Assembly (NCBI GenBank): GCA_027605045.1
Contig: JAQFWX010000005.1
Coordinates: 1,054,001 to 1,118,000, forward strand
Direction of reading: 5' to 3'
Length of the DNA: 64,000 nucleotides
Origin: Phallus indusiatus
Lineage: Eukaryota > Basidiomycota > Agaricomycetes > Phallales > Phallaceae
The notes under the pieces were generated by a model. The model was given only the letters and a program-made list of their open reading frames with translations, ran no database searches and was not told the origin of the DNA. This document shows, in pieces, positions 46,943-59,568 of this stretch. The position numbers and the translations under genes were made by a program. Numbering within the stretch: position 1 is the first letter of the stretch; each line of letters opens with the position of its first letter.

Positions 46943-48231
46943 TTAAGCGGTAGTCGCGGCTGGTGCAGGAGCGGTCGAGAGGTAATCCTGAAACAAACGT
47001 CTCAGTGAACGATACACATGAAAACCAAGTGTCAACCTACCTCCATTTCAGCATCCAAATCTTCCAGAGACTTGGCTGGACGGTCATTTGGTCTACGTCC
47101 CCCTCTTCCTCTGCCTCTTCCTCCAACACCGCGTCTCCCTCCAAATCCTCCCGGCCCAGTCCGGGCGACGCTACAGATGATATAAGACACAAAAGCATAA
47201 GGTCGGAAAATATTGTCTGACCTTCCATTAACTCCGTTCTGAACTGGATTACCCATACGTGCAACCAGCGAATTTGGAGCCTTTCTGGGGTCCACAACAA
47301 TTTCGATTTTCATGGGTCGGCCTATAATTTGATGGAAAGAATAAAGGCGGAACAATCAGTCTATCAGTTCGAAGCGGGAGCAAGCAGAAAGCAGGAAAAG
47401 CAGGCGAAGGAGAGGAGACAAGGTAACAAGGTAATTAGAATGCATTACGAGGACGTTGTTGTATTTCTGGAGGTGCTGCTAATTCTTCAGTAATGATCCT
47501 TCGTAAGCTTCAGTCTTTTTCGACAATGACCATAACCTTCGCCTTTGAAAACCGCCACGAGAACCGATTGGGAAGTTGTTGATGGAGAACCGAGTGATGC
47601 ATCGAGAAACGATGTTTCTCAGCATAGCAGAATATACGACACAACGACACCGTGATGCATGCTAATCCCTCCCATAGAAAGAAGTATGTGTTGAAATGAA
47701 CTTGATACTAACTCCCATCAATGAGACGATCATGATACTGAGCGTAAGCCTTAGCAGCATCCCCTTTACGAGTAAAGACGACGGATGCAATTCCTTTGAA
47801 GTTCCCCTGGAATCATAACTAAGCGTAACATCCCGAAGGGGGCCAATCATTTGCGTGAAAAGTTCCTGTTTACGCGTTTTAGATTCTAGTAAACAAGTCC
47901 GGTTAAACGTGATATCACTCACTCGGATTTGGGTCTCATTGACGTCAATGGGTAGATTTGACACAATGATTTTGTCGGAAACTTGAGGCGTAACTGCCTG
48001 GTCTACAGCCATCGCCGTTGATGGCACTCTCGGTCTTGCTGGTCGTCCAACAATACTAGACTTTACGGATGCACCGCGTCTCCCACCGCGTCGCACTGTT
48101 CTGCGAGAAGAAATAACCTATGCCCATGTGATGGCAGAAAAGATAAAACAAATCCTTGAGGATGTAGAAGGGCCGCAGCATCAGTTTCGAAAGCGAACCT
48201 CGTCGAGGCTTCTGTCCAAATTTGCAGACAT
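46943..48231 (-). CDS. YRA1: ALY/YRA1-type mRNA export adaptor (THO complex subunit 4)
   Basis: ALY/Yra1 proteins bind spliced mRNA in the nucleus and link the RNA helicase UAP56/Sub2 to the export receptor. The protein starts MSANLDRSLDEVISSRR, the typical N-terminal UAP56-binding motif, followed by an Arg/Gly-rich stretch (RRGGRRGASVKSS). The single RRM reads DKIIVSNLPIDVNETQIR, ELFTQMIGPLRDVTLSYDSR, FKGIASVVFTRKGDAAKAY and RPMKIEIVVDP. An RGG-type tail (GGFGGRRGVGGRGRGRGGRR) leads to the C-terminal UAP56-binding motif KSLEDLDAEMEDYLS. The total is about 240 residues. Exon 1 encodes only the first 11 residues, so the start at 48231 is set by the motif rather than by frame length. Introns are short and in phase where checked. 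Confidence 0.87.
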
Positions 48232-48484
48232 TATGGACTCGTGTGTTTTTTTTGTGTAACGTTTCCTGAAAAAAAAAGCGAAAATTTCTTTTGATAGAAG
48301 AGAAGGAAATTCGGAGTAGATGCAAGGGTTTTCAAAAAGTCGCGGCTGGTGGCACGAAGACACCTGTGTTTTAGAGCCGGAGCGGTGTTTCAATTTTTCG
48401 TGAGCGTTGTTTCGCGCAAAATTTACTCCCAATGTTTGCCCAGTGGAAAATAATTGTTTTTACTCTTAAAACTGCACAAAATGC

Positions 48485-50521
48485 TTACGAAACATCTTCT
48501 AGTGAAATCTCTCCTAATACACCGTCTTGACTCCCAGCTCCATCTTCGTCGGCAACGTAAAATGATCCGCTTGACGAATCGCTGGACTTGATAAATTTAC
48601 CAAAATACTCCGTTAATGTTTCTGGTTGGTCTAGGGATGCAATAAAAGAAACGATTCCGTCTGGTCGGACAACGACTGCAATACTGTCTGTTTCGCCATC
48701 TATACCGTATTGGTCATAACACTGGTGGCCTTGAGGATCGTATAGTACTCTTCCCATGGGTGGTCCTTCTAGTGTCTCAATCGTTTGTACGGAATTTGGT
48801 CCTTTCAGAATCGTCAAAAATTCCACCTTACCCTGGAGCATGTTACTCCGACTATGTTGTTCTTCCGCAAAAGATCGTAGTTGACTCATCCTATCTCGCG
48901 TCAAGCGCGGTGAGCACGAAGTTGGATCCAATCCCCCCGCGAATACGAGAACGTAGAATATTCCTTTGTTTGGCATGAAATCATATAAACGTTTTGGAAC
49001 GTTGATTCCTGGACGATACAATAACACATCAGGAAGTCTGTGTCCGATCGAAAGGCTGCATCGTTTCGATGAATGTTCGTTGACAAGATTACACCCGTAA
49101 CTGATTCCCAGTCCAACTGTGAACGCCGCATTCTCTTTGAAAGCTTGGTTTAAATAATCATGGACGTCCGCTTCATCCGCAGCTCCATAATGCTCCGGGA
49201 TGATACCTGAGATCAGCGAAGCTACGTCCTTGTCAAGTTGAATTAGGCGTTGAACGGAGCCCCAACGTTCTGTATTATAGGTCTCCAAAATGGAATCGTG
49301 GAACCAGCCTTTCAAGACGCCTGCTAGTTTCCATCCTAGATTGGATACGTCGTGAAATCCCGTGTTCATTCCCTGTGCTGCACCAGAGGAATGAGTATGA
49401 GCCGCATCCCCGGCCAAGAAAACACGGCCTTTCTGGAACGTCTCTGCAAGACGCTGCCCAATTGCATAAACCGTCCACCAATCCAATTTAATAAACTCGA
49501 GCGTGAAGGGCTGCACTGCCTTCTTTGCTTCCTCCATTACGACCTCAGCGGTGACGCCTCCATTGTATATTTCTTCAGAACACAAAAATCCAATTCTAGT
49601 CCGACCATTATCTGTTGGCGTCCATAAAACGTTTCCATAGGTTGGGGATTCAATTGCTACGCCTCCTTGACGACAGGCTGGCATATCGCTCTTTACGATT
49701 GCATCCAACCTAATCCATTTGAATGGTGACAGGGTTCCCGGGAAGGGTATGTCTGCGAGGTGGCGCACGGTTGACTTTCCCCCGTCCGCCCCAACCAAGT
49801 ATCTACTAAGAACGACGTCAACTTCAACTTCAACTTCATCACCCAACGCATTAGAAGCTACCATTGAATCACTCTTTCTTCGCCTTTCTCTTCAATCTTG
49901 GCCTCTATAGGATAATCTCTCGTATCATCGATGGTATAAGCTATTAGCCTTGCTGGTGCGCGAACAACCGACGAGTCGAGGCTTCGAATTCTTTCTCGAA
50001 GTATCTCCTCGATAATCTTTTGGCGTATGCTCAACCTTCAGAACTAAACATCGTCAAACTTCTTTACACCTAACATGCGCTTACGAAAAATCGAGATAGG
50101 TTTTTCCTTTCACGGCGTTCAAAATCGTAGACCATCCACGATTGGGAAGTTCCGTCGTTCCTTTGTAACTTACGGCGTCCCTGCGTCACTGAAATGTTCA
50201 GCACCAGGCTCCAAGTCATTTATATATAAATATTTCACCGAATTATGTATCCAATCTCAGATAATGGTTCGAATAAGCCCATTTGATCTAGGATTTCGAG
50301 GGATCTCGCGTATAGCATGCAAGCACGTCCGTACATGGCCTGCTCTTCCTTGTCATATTGTTCTGGCATCAAATTATTCTCTGCCGTTCTTTGGATAATG
50401 GAGCAGAATTTTCATTACCAACGTTGATTATTTTTATCCCACTGTGAAGCAGGTAATACGACAGTAGTAGACCGGTAGGACCTCCACCTACTATCAGAAC
50501 GTCAGTCATTAATTTCACCAT
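48485..50521 (-). CDS. FAD-dependent aromatic hydroxylase (phenol 2-monooxygenase type), with frame break
   Basis: This flavoprotein of the para-hydroxybenzoate/phenol hydroxylase family would add oxygen to an aromatic ring using NADPH, in the cytosol. The N-terminal FAD fold is clear: TDVLIVGGGPTGLLLSYYL (GxGxxG). Later come GADGGKSTVRHLADIPFPGT, the DG motif, and GRVFLAGDAAHTHSSGAAQG, the GD motif, then a substrate domain and a C-terminal thioredoxin-like domain (FYVLVFAGGLDP, DSIAVVVRPDGIVSFI) ending at 48485. The length is about 610 residues, normal. Three introns join in phase in the N-terminal part. One defect: between EKGEERVIQ and VASNALGDEVEVE (49860-49868) the frame must shift by one base, and no intron can explain it. 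Two ATGs are possible (50521, 50509); I chose the first. Substrate unknown. Nearby genes do not suggest a pathway. Confidence 0.75.
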
Positions 50522-52765
50522 TTCGGTTTTCTTTGGATTATAGAAAAAGTTTAACGTTGACTTGATGTTTTTCGTTCTATTTAAATAAAGTATACACGAG
50601 GCAGCGTTATCGATGATTTACTTGAAGTCGCTGTCTATTCCTGATGAACGTGATTGGCACTCCAATTTTCTTGGAAAGTTTTCCACGGTTGTCAAATTTA
50701 AGTCGTCTGTGCAGGTTTACTACATTGTGAAATCCAACAGCATTGCAGCAGATCATGAGCAATAAACAAGCTTAATAAAAATATCTAATTATGACCCCTA
50801 TATCAACAACCTTGTCGAACATCTGCACCAAGGGTAAACGAGGATGAACAACTATAGCGGCTTAGGAAAACTACAATCGCAAACCAGCCTGTTTTGAAGT
50901 GACGTGTAGGCGTGCAAAGATTGTCATCCAAGTCAGCTGCCCTCTGTTTAAACATGCACCGTCTTCATCGTGTCCATATGACCACCAGAGTAACGCCTAC
51001 CCTACGAAAAATAAAGGCTATCTCCTATAGGTTTGTTCTGGAAATCATCTTCAGAGAGTTCAATCGAGAACGAAGGTCCAGTTCGAATGCTGTGAACCAG
51101 AAATGAAAGCGGCGAAGGAAATATTCGTTATAAGGTAGTCGTCTATACCCACTTTTGGACAATCTAAATACAAATAAGAAATCAAAAAAAATGAAGGTAT
51201 TATATTTAAATACGCACTCTTCTCTCCCCAGATTACACGTTCTGGTTGTGGATCTGATGATGAGCTTCCCGCTTTTTCATAAGAAGAGCGAAATTTTCGG
51301 TCCGCTCATCCATCCTTTGCGCATAACTAGTAGATTCTCAACCCTCCGAAAATTCTTTAGCTGCCTCGTATTCCGGAAGCAATCAACCCTCCAAAGACTA
51401 GCATACATAACCAAATTAGGCGAAGACATCCAAGCCGACGAGTGGCGGATAAGACCTATACGATCGCGCGTTCTGAGTCATAGTAGAACCATGGAGTTGA
51501 TCATTATCGTTTCTTATATTTGTTTCTCCCACTCGAGTGAGTATTCTCAGAGCCTTGGCCTTCGCGTACATCACAGGAGCAGGCGTCCGGCTGTACGTAT
51601 CCGGTCGTCTTTTGTGGGAATGCATATCGTTGAGAGTCGCGAGATGAAAGCATGGAACACCGCAGTGTTGGGACTAGTGACAGGAGGATATTGAACTGAT
51701 CTTTGTTTTTTTCTAACAGTCTATCAGTATCCATGGGTGGTAATAGGTTTGTGGAGGGATGGTTATAATCCCAATGGTAAATGGTATGAGATTTTCTATC
51801 TCCTCTTCTCCAAATACCATCGTAGGTAGGTAGGTTTGAAGAGGATTCGCGTTCAAGTAAGCATCCGAACTGCCAGTGACTTAGATAAAATAATACATCT
51901 TTCGAGACATAGCTCAAAATTATTAGTAAATAGTCGGACGCTCACCTGATACATTGCCCTAATGCAAACAATGCAGGAAGAGAAGATCGAGTTCAGTTAG
52001 CGCTCGTTCCGCTTCTGCATAACTTAGAGGTGTCAATGTCGACGAGAACAGTGCGAGTCCGGAGGTCGTCCCGATGGTATTCCGTCCGGGTCGTCCCAAC
52101 CGAATGTCAGTTGACATTTACCTGTTTCAACCGTTATTCATTGAATGTTGCTTCTATGAATTCAATCCACTGATTGATGTGCACCTTGTGGTGATGAAAA
52201 TGGTTCGAAGTTAACAGTATTTTGCAAATTGAAAGGCTCGGGTTCTTCAAGAACGGGTAGGATTCCGATAGGGGCGCTCCGTTGGTTTGCCATTCGCTGT
52301 TGTACAGTATATTGACATTCAACGGATATACGGGTAACGAACGTGCGTTAAGAATTGGTCAAGGAAAGGATATCAAAAAAGTGCCATATGTTAAAATAAG
52401 GATACATAAATGCGATGATCTACGAGGAAAATATCTACTGCCCTTAAAAAGCGTATGTACAAAGACTATGTAAAATAATAAGCTATGACCAGAGGGAAAA
52501 CCACCGTCGAGGCGTTTGATGCAGGATAATGGGTATGGCGAGTTATGAAGTGTATCAATTATGCGAGAAGAATCGGAAGTCCAAAGTAAGAAATAAGGTA
52601 CATCGTAACTGGAGTGAACGTCATTCGATTCATCATAATAACATCTCAAAACTCGAAAGATGACGTTGATGTCGTTTATATTAGGGTCCATTGAACGGGT
52701 CCAACCGAGAAAGGAGGGGTAGCGGAAGAGAATTTGACCGCTGTAAGGTTTCGGAAAGTGCGTAT
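50522..52765. other. Intergenic, possible relics
   Basis: No gene is supported. A 160-codon open frame on the minus strand (52359-52841) overlaps the end of the transporter gene in a different frame and has no motif. Minus-strand frames at 51416-51917 contain pieces such as MYAKAKALRILTRVGETN that might be exon relics, without an identifiable family. The bases just above 50522 must contain the hydroxylase promoter. Confidence 0.4.
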
Positions 52766-54667
52766 TCAGTATTGAATAATCATGAGTCCTATGAGAACGG
52801 AGATGATCGTGGATATAGGAGTCAAAACACAATAAGCCCAAAATATAGTGCGGGATATAAGTCGCTCGAAAGCGTCTCCGCAGGCAGCTTGGGTAATCTT
52901 ACAATACAATATACAATAAGCAATTTAGGTAGATTAGGATCATGTGAAACTTACCTGAGCTAGCGTCAAAGCAGGGGCGGAGGTGATCAAAAGCACATTT
53001 GTTAAGACGAAGATGGGACTAGGCATGACCATTGGTGAAATAATCGCAAACAGGCATTGAAGAGCTTACTCGTCAAATACACCGCTCGCACGGGACATTA
53101 ATAACCCCGTCAAGACCGGCAAGAGGACCAAAGGAGTTAGAATCATACGAGACATCACGGCGACCAAAACTGTTTTAGATTCTCCCGGTGTACGATTACG
53201 ATCATCTGGTGAATCGTCCTGACGTTCATGGCGGTGGAATACCTTGCATATCCAATTGGTAGCGGTGGTAGATTCACCTTCAATCTTCGGAGTGTGAAAA
53301 TATGCGCCTAGAACGATCTGAGTGAGAGGAATCGAGCAGTCGCCAGCAGCATTCAATGCGGATTTGACAGGTGCCATATACCTCAGGAATCCTTGTTGGA
53401 GAAGCGGAATGCATGCTACAATCAAGGATAAAAGTGCAGCCCACATGGGCATAGTCATAAAGGCCATGAACTGGGAAATAAAAATCCGAAACCGAGGTAG
53501 TAATCCAGATTCAGGTGCCTGTATACAGGGTGGAGGTTCTACTAGAGGCGAATGCTGGGATGAGGGAGTCGCCAACGGCGAAACGGAAGGAGTGGGGTAT
53601 AATCTTGTCGGCGAACATGAACCGGGCTTGCGTTTTATGAGTATCAAGAAGCATAAAAGTCTGTAAAATCTCACAAGCTTATTGAGAACCTTTGCACCGT
53701 CTCCAATTAGTGTTGGTGCATTATTGTCTTCAAACTCGGGATATAAAGTAAGGCCTAGCTTGGGACTAGTTTCTATAGCATGATAAGGATTAACATCCGA
53801 AGTTGAGTGAATGAGGGCGGTGTTTTCTGAGGGCTGCCCATTTTCGAAGTCGGTTTCGGCTGGGCGTTCTTCGTCTGCCTGCGATAGCAATTTCACGCCG
53901 TAGCTCCATCGAAGCTTGAAAGCGTGCTCAGTTTGGCGGGACAGAAACATGCACATACATAGCTTACGATCATACCCATGCTGGAGTACAAGACGAGATA
54001 GCTGAGTGCACGACCAATCATTGCATTTTGGTTATCGTCTTCACCCCACTTCAGAAGGCCAGACGAGGTGATGATAATGCTTTGCATCAACGCTACCGGA
54101 AGAGAATTTGAATTCATAAACATTGCCGCCGCCATGGCAAAACACCTGAAATACCGCTCAGTGCCAAGATAGTTGAAAAACCGCCGTCGAACTGACTTCT
54201 GTGACTTTCTAAGGCCCATCAGAGAGCCGAATAAATAGGCTACCAGCATTGAAGTAAGGGTCGTCACGGAAAATACGATAGGGATAATCCACAGTTCCTT
54301 TAATTTGGCTATATATGTAAGATTTTGAGACGGGGATGGTTGACAATGGAGTGGACTGACTTGGATTCAAGGAAAAAGCCACCTTGGAGAATAGCAGCGC
54401 AGGGGTGAACAGAGACGTATTCACAACATTGAATGTCTATTCGAGCGATGTCAGCAATCGGGAATGCTTGGGGAAAACCAGAGAAAACGCGCTTTCTGTG
54501 TCTTCTTATCCAAGATGTCTCTCCGCGCAAGAACATAGCCAGCTACGCACAGAAGACTCACTTCAAAAATAGTCTAAACGACGTGTTAGTTGTAATACAC
54601 GACTCAACGGGAGAGAACATACGCTCAGAACTGTGCGTAGCAAGCTCGTAAAGGACCAACTGTCCAT
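52766..54667 (-). CDS. Auxin efflux carrier-type membrane transporter (Ecm3-like)
   Basis: This belongs to the auxin efflux carrier (AEC) family; fungal members such as yeast Ecm3 sit in internal membranes and their substrates are poorly known. About 515 residues: MDSWSFTSLLRTVLS, then IFEVSLLCVAGYVLARRDIL, NTSLFTPALLFSKVAFSLNP, WIIPIVFSVTTLTSMLVAYL, FAMAAAMFMNSNSLPVALMQ, a long polar central loop (about 160 residues, from YGVKLLSQADEERP to APESGLLPR), then GAYFHTPKI, SRMILTPLVLLPVLTGLLM and the last helices ending with IISVLIGLMIIQY at 52766. MNSNSLP is a family hallmark. Introns are short; one is only 36 nt. The splice after KKTQK (near 54490) is unclear: no GT donor gives the right phase, so it is either a GC donor or another one-base loss. 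Confidence 0.8.
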
Positions 54668-55752
54668 GAAACAAGTGGGAACTCGAAAGGACTTAAAGAG
54701 ACGTGACGGAAGGGCGAAGGGCGAAAGAATTGGGGGATGCACACTCGAACTGGAATTGGGATGATAAATATTATTGCAGAAGAAAAGAGAATTAAACGAT
54801 GGCTATTCGATAATTGTGATTGGAGATAGCGCTGAATATATTTTTAAGAGCCATTCGACGATCAGACTTGGGAGAAACGTTTGAACCATATGCTGAGAGC
54901 AATGACGTAAGCAAGACGTATAGGATAGACAATTACGTAAGGCTCTTCTCTTGGCAACTTGAAGACGATACGATATCGCGTACGGGATAGTAAAATTATC
55001 AGACTTCCTAAATGAGTTCATCAAGATTCTCATTCGTCCGAGATAAGAAGTTCTCTCGCATCAAATGTGAATGGTATCCTTGCGTGTACTTGCGTGAATT
55101 GCCTTTGCATTGCCGCAAAAATACTACGCAGCCCCGCAGCTTTTGCTTGGTATAAAAAAATTAATACCAAGAAACGTTCACCTTGCATGTCCGGTTTGGA
55201 GATTGATAATTTTGCATTTTTCTTTGTTGACAGACCTTGGCAAGGCTTGTCACTCGACTCGCGTATTGTCGCGACACATTCCTTTTTCAACAATAAATTC
55301 AGAAAGCCCAGTGAACTCATATGTACACGTGCGACCGCTCCACTTCCACGAATTCAGAGGTCTCATTTGTTCCTGGATTAATTAAAGGCTTACATTCTAT
55401 TCCAAGCCTTGACATAACTTTGAAATTCATCGTGTGTTACTTCATATGATCATCAGAATGATAACGAACAGTAAGGAAATGAAAAGGAGATAGAAGGAAC
55501 ACAGACAAAGGGGGAGGAAAGTAAGATTGAGAAGTACACTTTAGGAATAAAATAAAACAAAACGAAAGGTCAAGGACTCATATTGCAACAGTAGCGAAAA
55601 AAACTATGTCTCGAAAAGAAAAAAGAAGCGATAGTGGACACCTAGAAATGACTACCATCAACCTTTATCATCAGGACACGAGTGAGATTTTGCAATATGC
55701 CACTCACCGGCCAAAAAAAAAATAATATATAACCCATAGAGTATGTAGGAAC
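54668..55752. other. Intergenic, nothing recognised
   Basis: No coding frame is supported. The upper part is AT-rich (A-runs near 55603 and 55717) and likely includes the 3' untranslated region of the Zn2Cys6 gene; the lower part holds the transporter's promoter. Confidence 0.45.
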
Positions 55753-57411
55753 CTAACTCCGTGCCCCGGTTGTTTCACTCGAGCCAACAATATCCTGATC
55801 CGTAATCACTTCCGTAATTTGAGTATTGTCGGCTTCAAGCAAGTCGGCTGCATGGTCTTCCTCCTGAGCCGTCTGAGCCTGTCGTTTTGCAGTCCTCCGC
55901 GCACGGGCTCCCCCATTTGCCTTCCGCTTGCTAGTAGCCGACCAGTCAGCATCAGACGGACGACGGCCACGTTTCTTCTTAGGAGGCGTCGAAGAATCAT
56001 CATCTTCGTCTTCATCTTCTTTCACAATCTCTTCCGCGGCCACGGCGCTCGCGCGCTTTTTCTTGGTCGCGCTTTGATTATTACTGGCATCCCCATTGCT
56101 ACTATTTGATGACGGTTGCTGCGAATCTTCTTGATTTTGGCCTTGTTGACTCTGACTTGGTTCAGGCTGTTCTTGTGAGTCTTGTTGAGCCCGCGATTCC
56201 GTATCTTCTAATAATTCATCTGTCGGTATTGTTGGAAGCGGCTGTTGCGGTTGCGGTGGCTGCTGTGCTTGTGTTGACTGCTGTTGTGGTGGCGGATGAT
56301 GTGGAGGCGGTGGCATTGGCGGTCCAGGGAATGGATACCCAAAAGGATAGGCTCCAGGCGGTAAATGTGGATAGACAAATGGTGGGTGGGGCGGGAAAGG
56401 TGGTTGACCATGCGGTGGATGACCATTCTCTCCGGGTGGCTGATTCGGATCAACAGCACCATCTGGTTGACCTTCCGGATGTTCTCCATGTGCACCGTTA
56501 TGGGGCACAGCTATCAATTGACCAGGACCAGATGGGTGCGGTCCAAGTGCATAGAAAGCGGGGTAAAATCCTTCAGGAGGTGGTGGGAATGGCGGTTGTG
56601 GAGGAAATGGTGGCGCAGATGTGCCGGGAGTCCATTCAGGATTGGGGTTAGCTTGGGTTGCGGCGGCTAACATCAAGTTAACATTTCATTCACAAATGCG
56701 ATAAATAAGACGAGAAGTATAAAACATACCGTCCCAATTCGAAGACTCTTTGTCATCTTGTCGCTTTCGTTTGTTATACGGACCGCGTTTGAAACCCTTC
56801 TTACGCTCCTTGCGAACACCGTCATGACAAGTATCAGACAAACCGTACTTGACGCATCTTTCGCAAGGACGGTTGACATCGCAACGTTTACAAGCTGCTG
56901 CGCAATTTGTACACTGCCATTTGTTTAAGATTTTCCTGAATTTGATACGATTGCGAAAATTAAAATACGTACAGCCATCTTCACCTGTTTACGCTTGGGT
57001 TTTATGATAGCGCTCGGTATTGGCATACCAGACATTGAGACAGGCATGTAACCTAGGGAAAAAGAGAGGCACTAAGTTACTAAATTAATCAATAATTTAA
57101 GACGTGTACAGACCAGGTGGCGGTGGTTGGTGATAAACATAAGGATATATTCCAGGGTAGGGCATAGGCTCGCCAGTACTGCTACCTGCTGGAGGAGCAT
57201 TTGGATCTGGGTTCGAGCTATCTGCGGGTGGCGGCGGGGGTGGATGAGATGGTGGGTAAGTATAGAAAGCAAAATTAGGTGGAGGGAAAGGTTGACCACT
57301 CGGTCCTTGTGGTACGAAATGTGATTGATCTTGCTCATGACCTGCGGGCTCGGCTGGCTTTGACTGGTCGAGAGCGGAAGATTGTGGCGACTTTACGTCG
57401 ACTTCAGTCAT
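55753..57411 (-). CDS. Zn2Cys6 regulator with central DNA-binding domain and proline-rich arms
   Basis: The only folded part visible is a binuclear zinc cluster, CTNCAAACKRC then DVNRPCERCVKYGLSDTC, which fits C-x2-C-x6-C-x5-C-x2-C-x8-C, with one extra Cys inside the first loop. It is followed by the basic linker VRKERKKGFKRGPYNKRKR, typical of nuclear DNA-binding regulators. Unlike most family members, the cluster sits in the middle: about 125 residues before it are Pro/Tyr/His-rich (FYTYPPSHPPPPPPAD), and about 310 after it are Pro/Gly/His-rich, then Gln/Ser-rich, then acidic (EEIVKEDEDEDDDSS) and basic with a possible AT-hook (KKKRGRRPSD). No middle homology domain is seen. Start 57411 and stop 55753; introns are short and in phase where checked. 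Target genes unknown. Confidence 0.8.
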
Positions 57412-59568
57412 GTTTTGTGATGATGAAAATCACTGCAAAAACGGAAATCTATGACGGTGAACATTATTCGGTTAGCTGAGAGAGAAATGAAATTGTCGGG
57501 TCAGATTCACAACTTATTACGCTCCGCCCCAAAAAAAGTTCACGGTTTTGCGTCGGTGTCGAAGCTGAATCTGAAAAGTGGAGGAATGCTTTGGTCCTGT
57601 TTGTCACTACCTATTGGCACTCGTCGAAAAATTCGTAAAAGCTCAACAAAAAATGACGCGTTTCAAACTCACAATTCACGGAAAACTATTTAAACTAGTC
57701 TGACGTCGAGTCCGCACGCTCTTGGGGTAGTTGTGGACACGGTGAGAAAGCAAAAAACAGCTTGGACCTATAAGCGCCCACGCCTACTAGAGCTTTGTCT
57801 CATCGCTGTAGGGGGTTTATTGTCCAGTCTTGTTATGGTGGATTTCTGCTGAATTTTGGTATCATTTTGCTCATGTTGTTCTTGCGTTAGAGCGAAGTTG
57901 TCTCTTTCATCGACTCTCTGCCGATTGTGCTCCGATGCTGAGTCCGACAGTCTCCGCTTTACTTGCTTCTGATCCATGGAAAATGTCAAGGCGGAATATA
58001 GCAAGAATGGCATGGCAATTTACAACGTATTCATTTCATAAACGCAACAAGCTTTTATTTTGTGAAGAAAAAATTATGCGCGCGCATGGTCAACGTTGTC
58101 ATCGCCGGTTCAGTCACGGCCGACCCAATTTACAAACCTACGACCAGTACCGATAGCAAACTTTAACCCACCTAGGTATTGATTATGCTAATCGAAACCT
58201 CTCGTTAATTGATTAAATTGAAACAAGATGTGTTGAAAAATCCCGTGACATAACACTGTCGCACTAACACCTCGGTATTTTACGATTTGAACTCGGATAT
58301 TCAGCCGATATCTTTGTTTCATAAAAAGCATCATGATATTCAGATGTTTGCATTTTGCTGATTGATTGGTCAACTCTCCCACTATCGCTTCATCCATCTA
58401 AATACGACTAATCAGGTCTACCTTGTCACTAGACGAGTAGACAATTTCGCCAGCCACTACCAGTACAATCATAAAGCTGAAATCTTTCCAATAACAGGCA
58501 TGTTGATTTCTGAGCATTTTAGCTGCAACGGGTTCTGTCTAATGACAATCTGGCAACCAACGCCGGCAGACAGTAATAGGTACGTTAACCTACATTAACT
58601 CATCAGGACTTGGCGGAAAACAACGGCAACTATCATCATGCACTTGACGACATGCTCATAACTTTAGCTTGGATTTTCTCTCTTCGAGCCGACTATTCTC
58701 ACGCAAGGAAAAAATATACTCAACATATCGTCGCGTTTTCGCGAGCTTTTATTGAACAAATGTGACATCTCTCCTTAAAATCGCTATTCGGTGTGAAACA
58801 CAGGTACGTCATATTCACATATATATTTCAATTTCATCTTTGGGGATTTCGTCTACTACTGCTTGTGCAGCCCTACCGGAGATCCCCATCAATAGATTCG
58901 AGTTCGGCGTTTGCTTTATTAGAGGACAAATCTCGGGAATCTAACTTCGGGCTCATTCCCGAGTCTGACCTATTTTCATAGTGCCCATTAAACGAATCAC
59001 GCCATCCGGCTAGTACATGTTTATGTTTTAAAATGTTCAAACAATATGATAGTTGACCACTTGCTGCGGATACATCATTGACTTGAAACAAGATACACAA
59101 ACTGACTGGGGTATCGATTAAGCTATTGTATTCGATGATTAGATTATATACATGTAGCATTGAGTTTCATGTCCTGTATGCGACTGTTATCCAAACAGTG
59201 CGGTAAAGTGCGGTAAATTGCAAGGGAGCGTAACAAGATGGGGTCAAAGACCTAGAATCAATAGTCCCTGCTTTTGGATTTTTTTGACATATGAGTGCTG
59301 TTGAAGACTACGCCATGGAAATGAAAGACGACCCGGCCTGGGACGGGAGCGTCTGAGTACATTTATCTGGACGAATTGACTTTTAATCCCTGTTTATTCT
59401 TATCGACCTATTGGAACTTACTATCAATCGATTATGGGGAAATAATAACCAACTTACTGCCGAGTAATCTTCTGTGGATTGTGGGGTTAGCTCAATATGA
59501 ATCTTCTCTGACTCAACACCCAAAACACCTCTTGTACGATGGATCTAACATTTTCATAGCATACAATA
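57412..59568. other. Intergenic, nothing convincing
   Basis: The only frame worth noting is on the minus strand (57977-57768), about 69 residues, polar and Gln/Arg/Ser-rich, starting MDQKQVKRRLSDSASEHNRQ. It has no known family and may be chance. The rest shows no gene. Confidence 0.4.

Noticed and set aside
52359..52841. 160-codon minus-strand frame near the AEC transporter stop
   Set aside because: It overlaps the true final exon in another frame and has no family resemblance; the transporter frame with its hydrophobic helices is clearly the real one.
56106..56651. 181-codon plus-strand open frame, rich in Val and Ala
   Set aside because: It is the reverse-strand shadow of the Pro/Gly/His-rich arm of the Zn2Cys6 gene; low-complexity coding DNA often leaves such mirror frames.
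48485..57411. Possible metabolic gene cluster (hydroxylase, transporter, zinc-cluster regulator)
   Set aside because: The three lie near each other, but there is no backbone enzyme, wide gaps separate them and the transporter and regulator types are not typical cluster members; adjacency alone is weak evidence.
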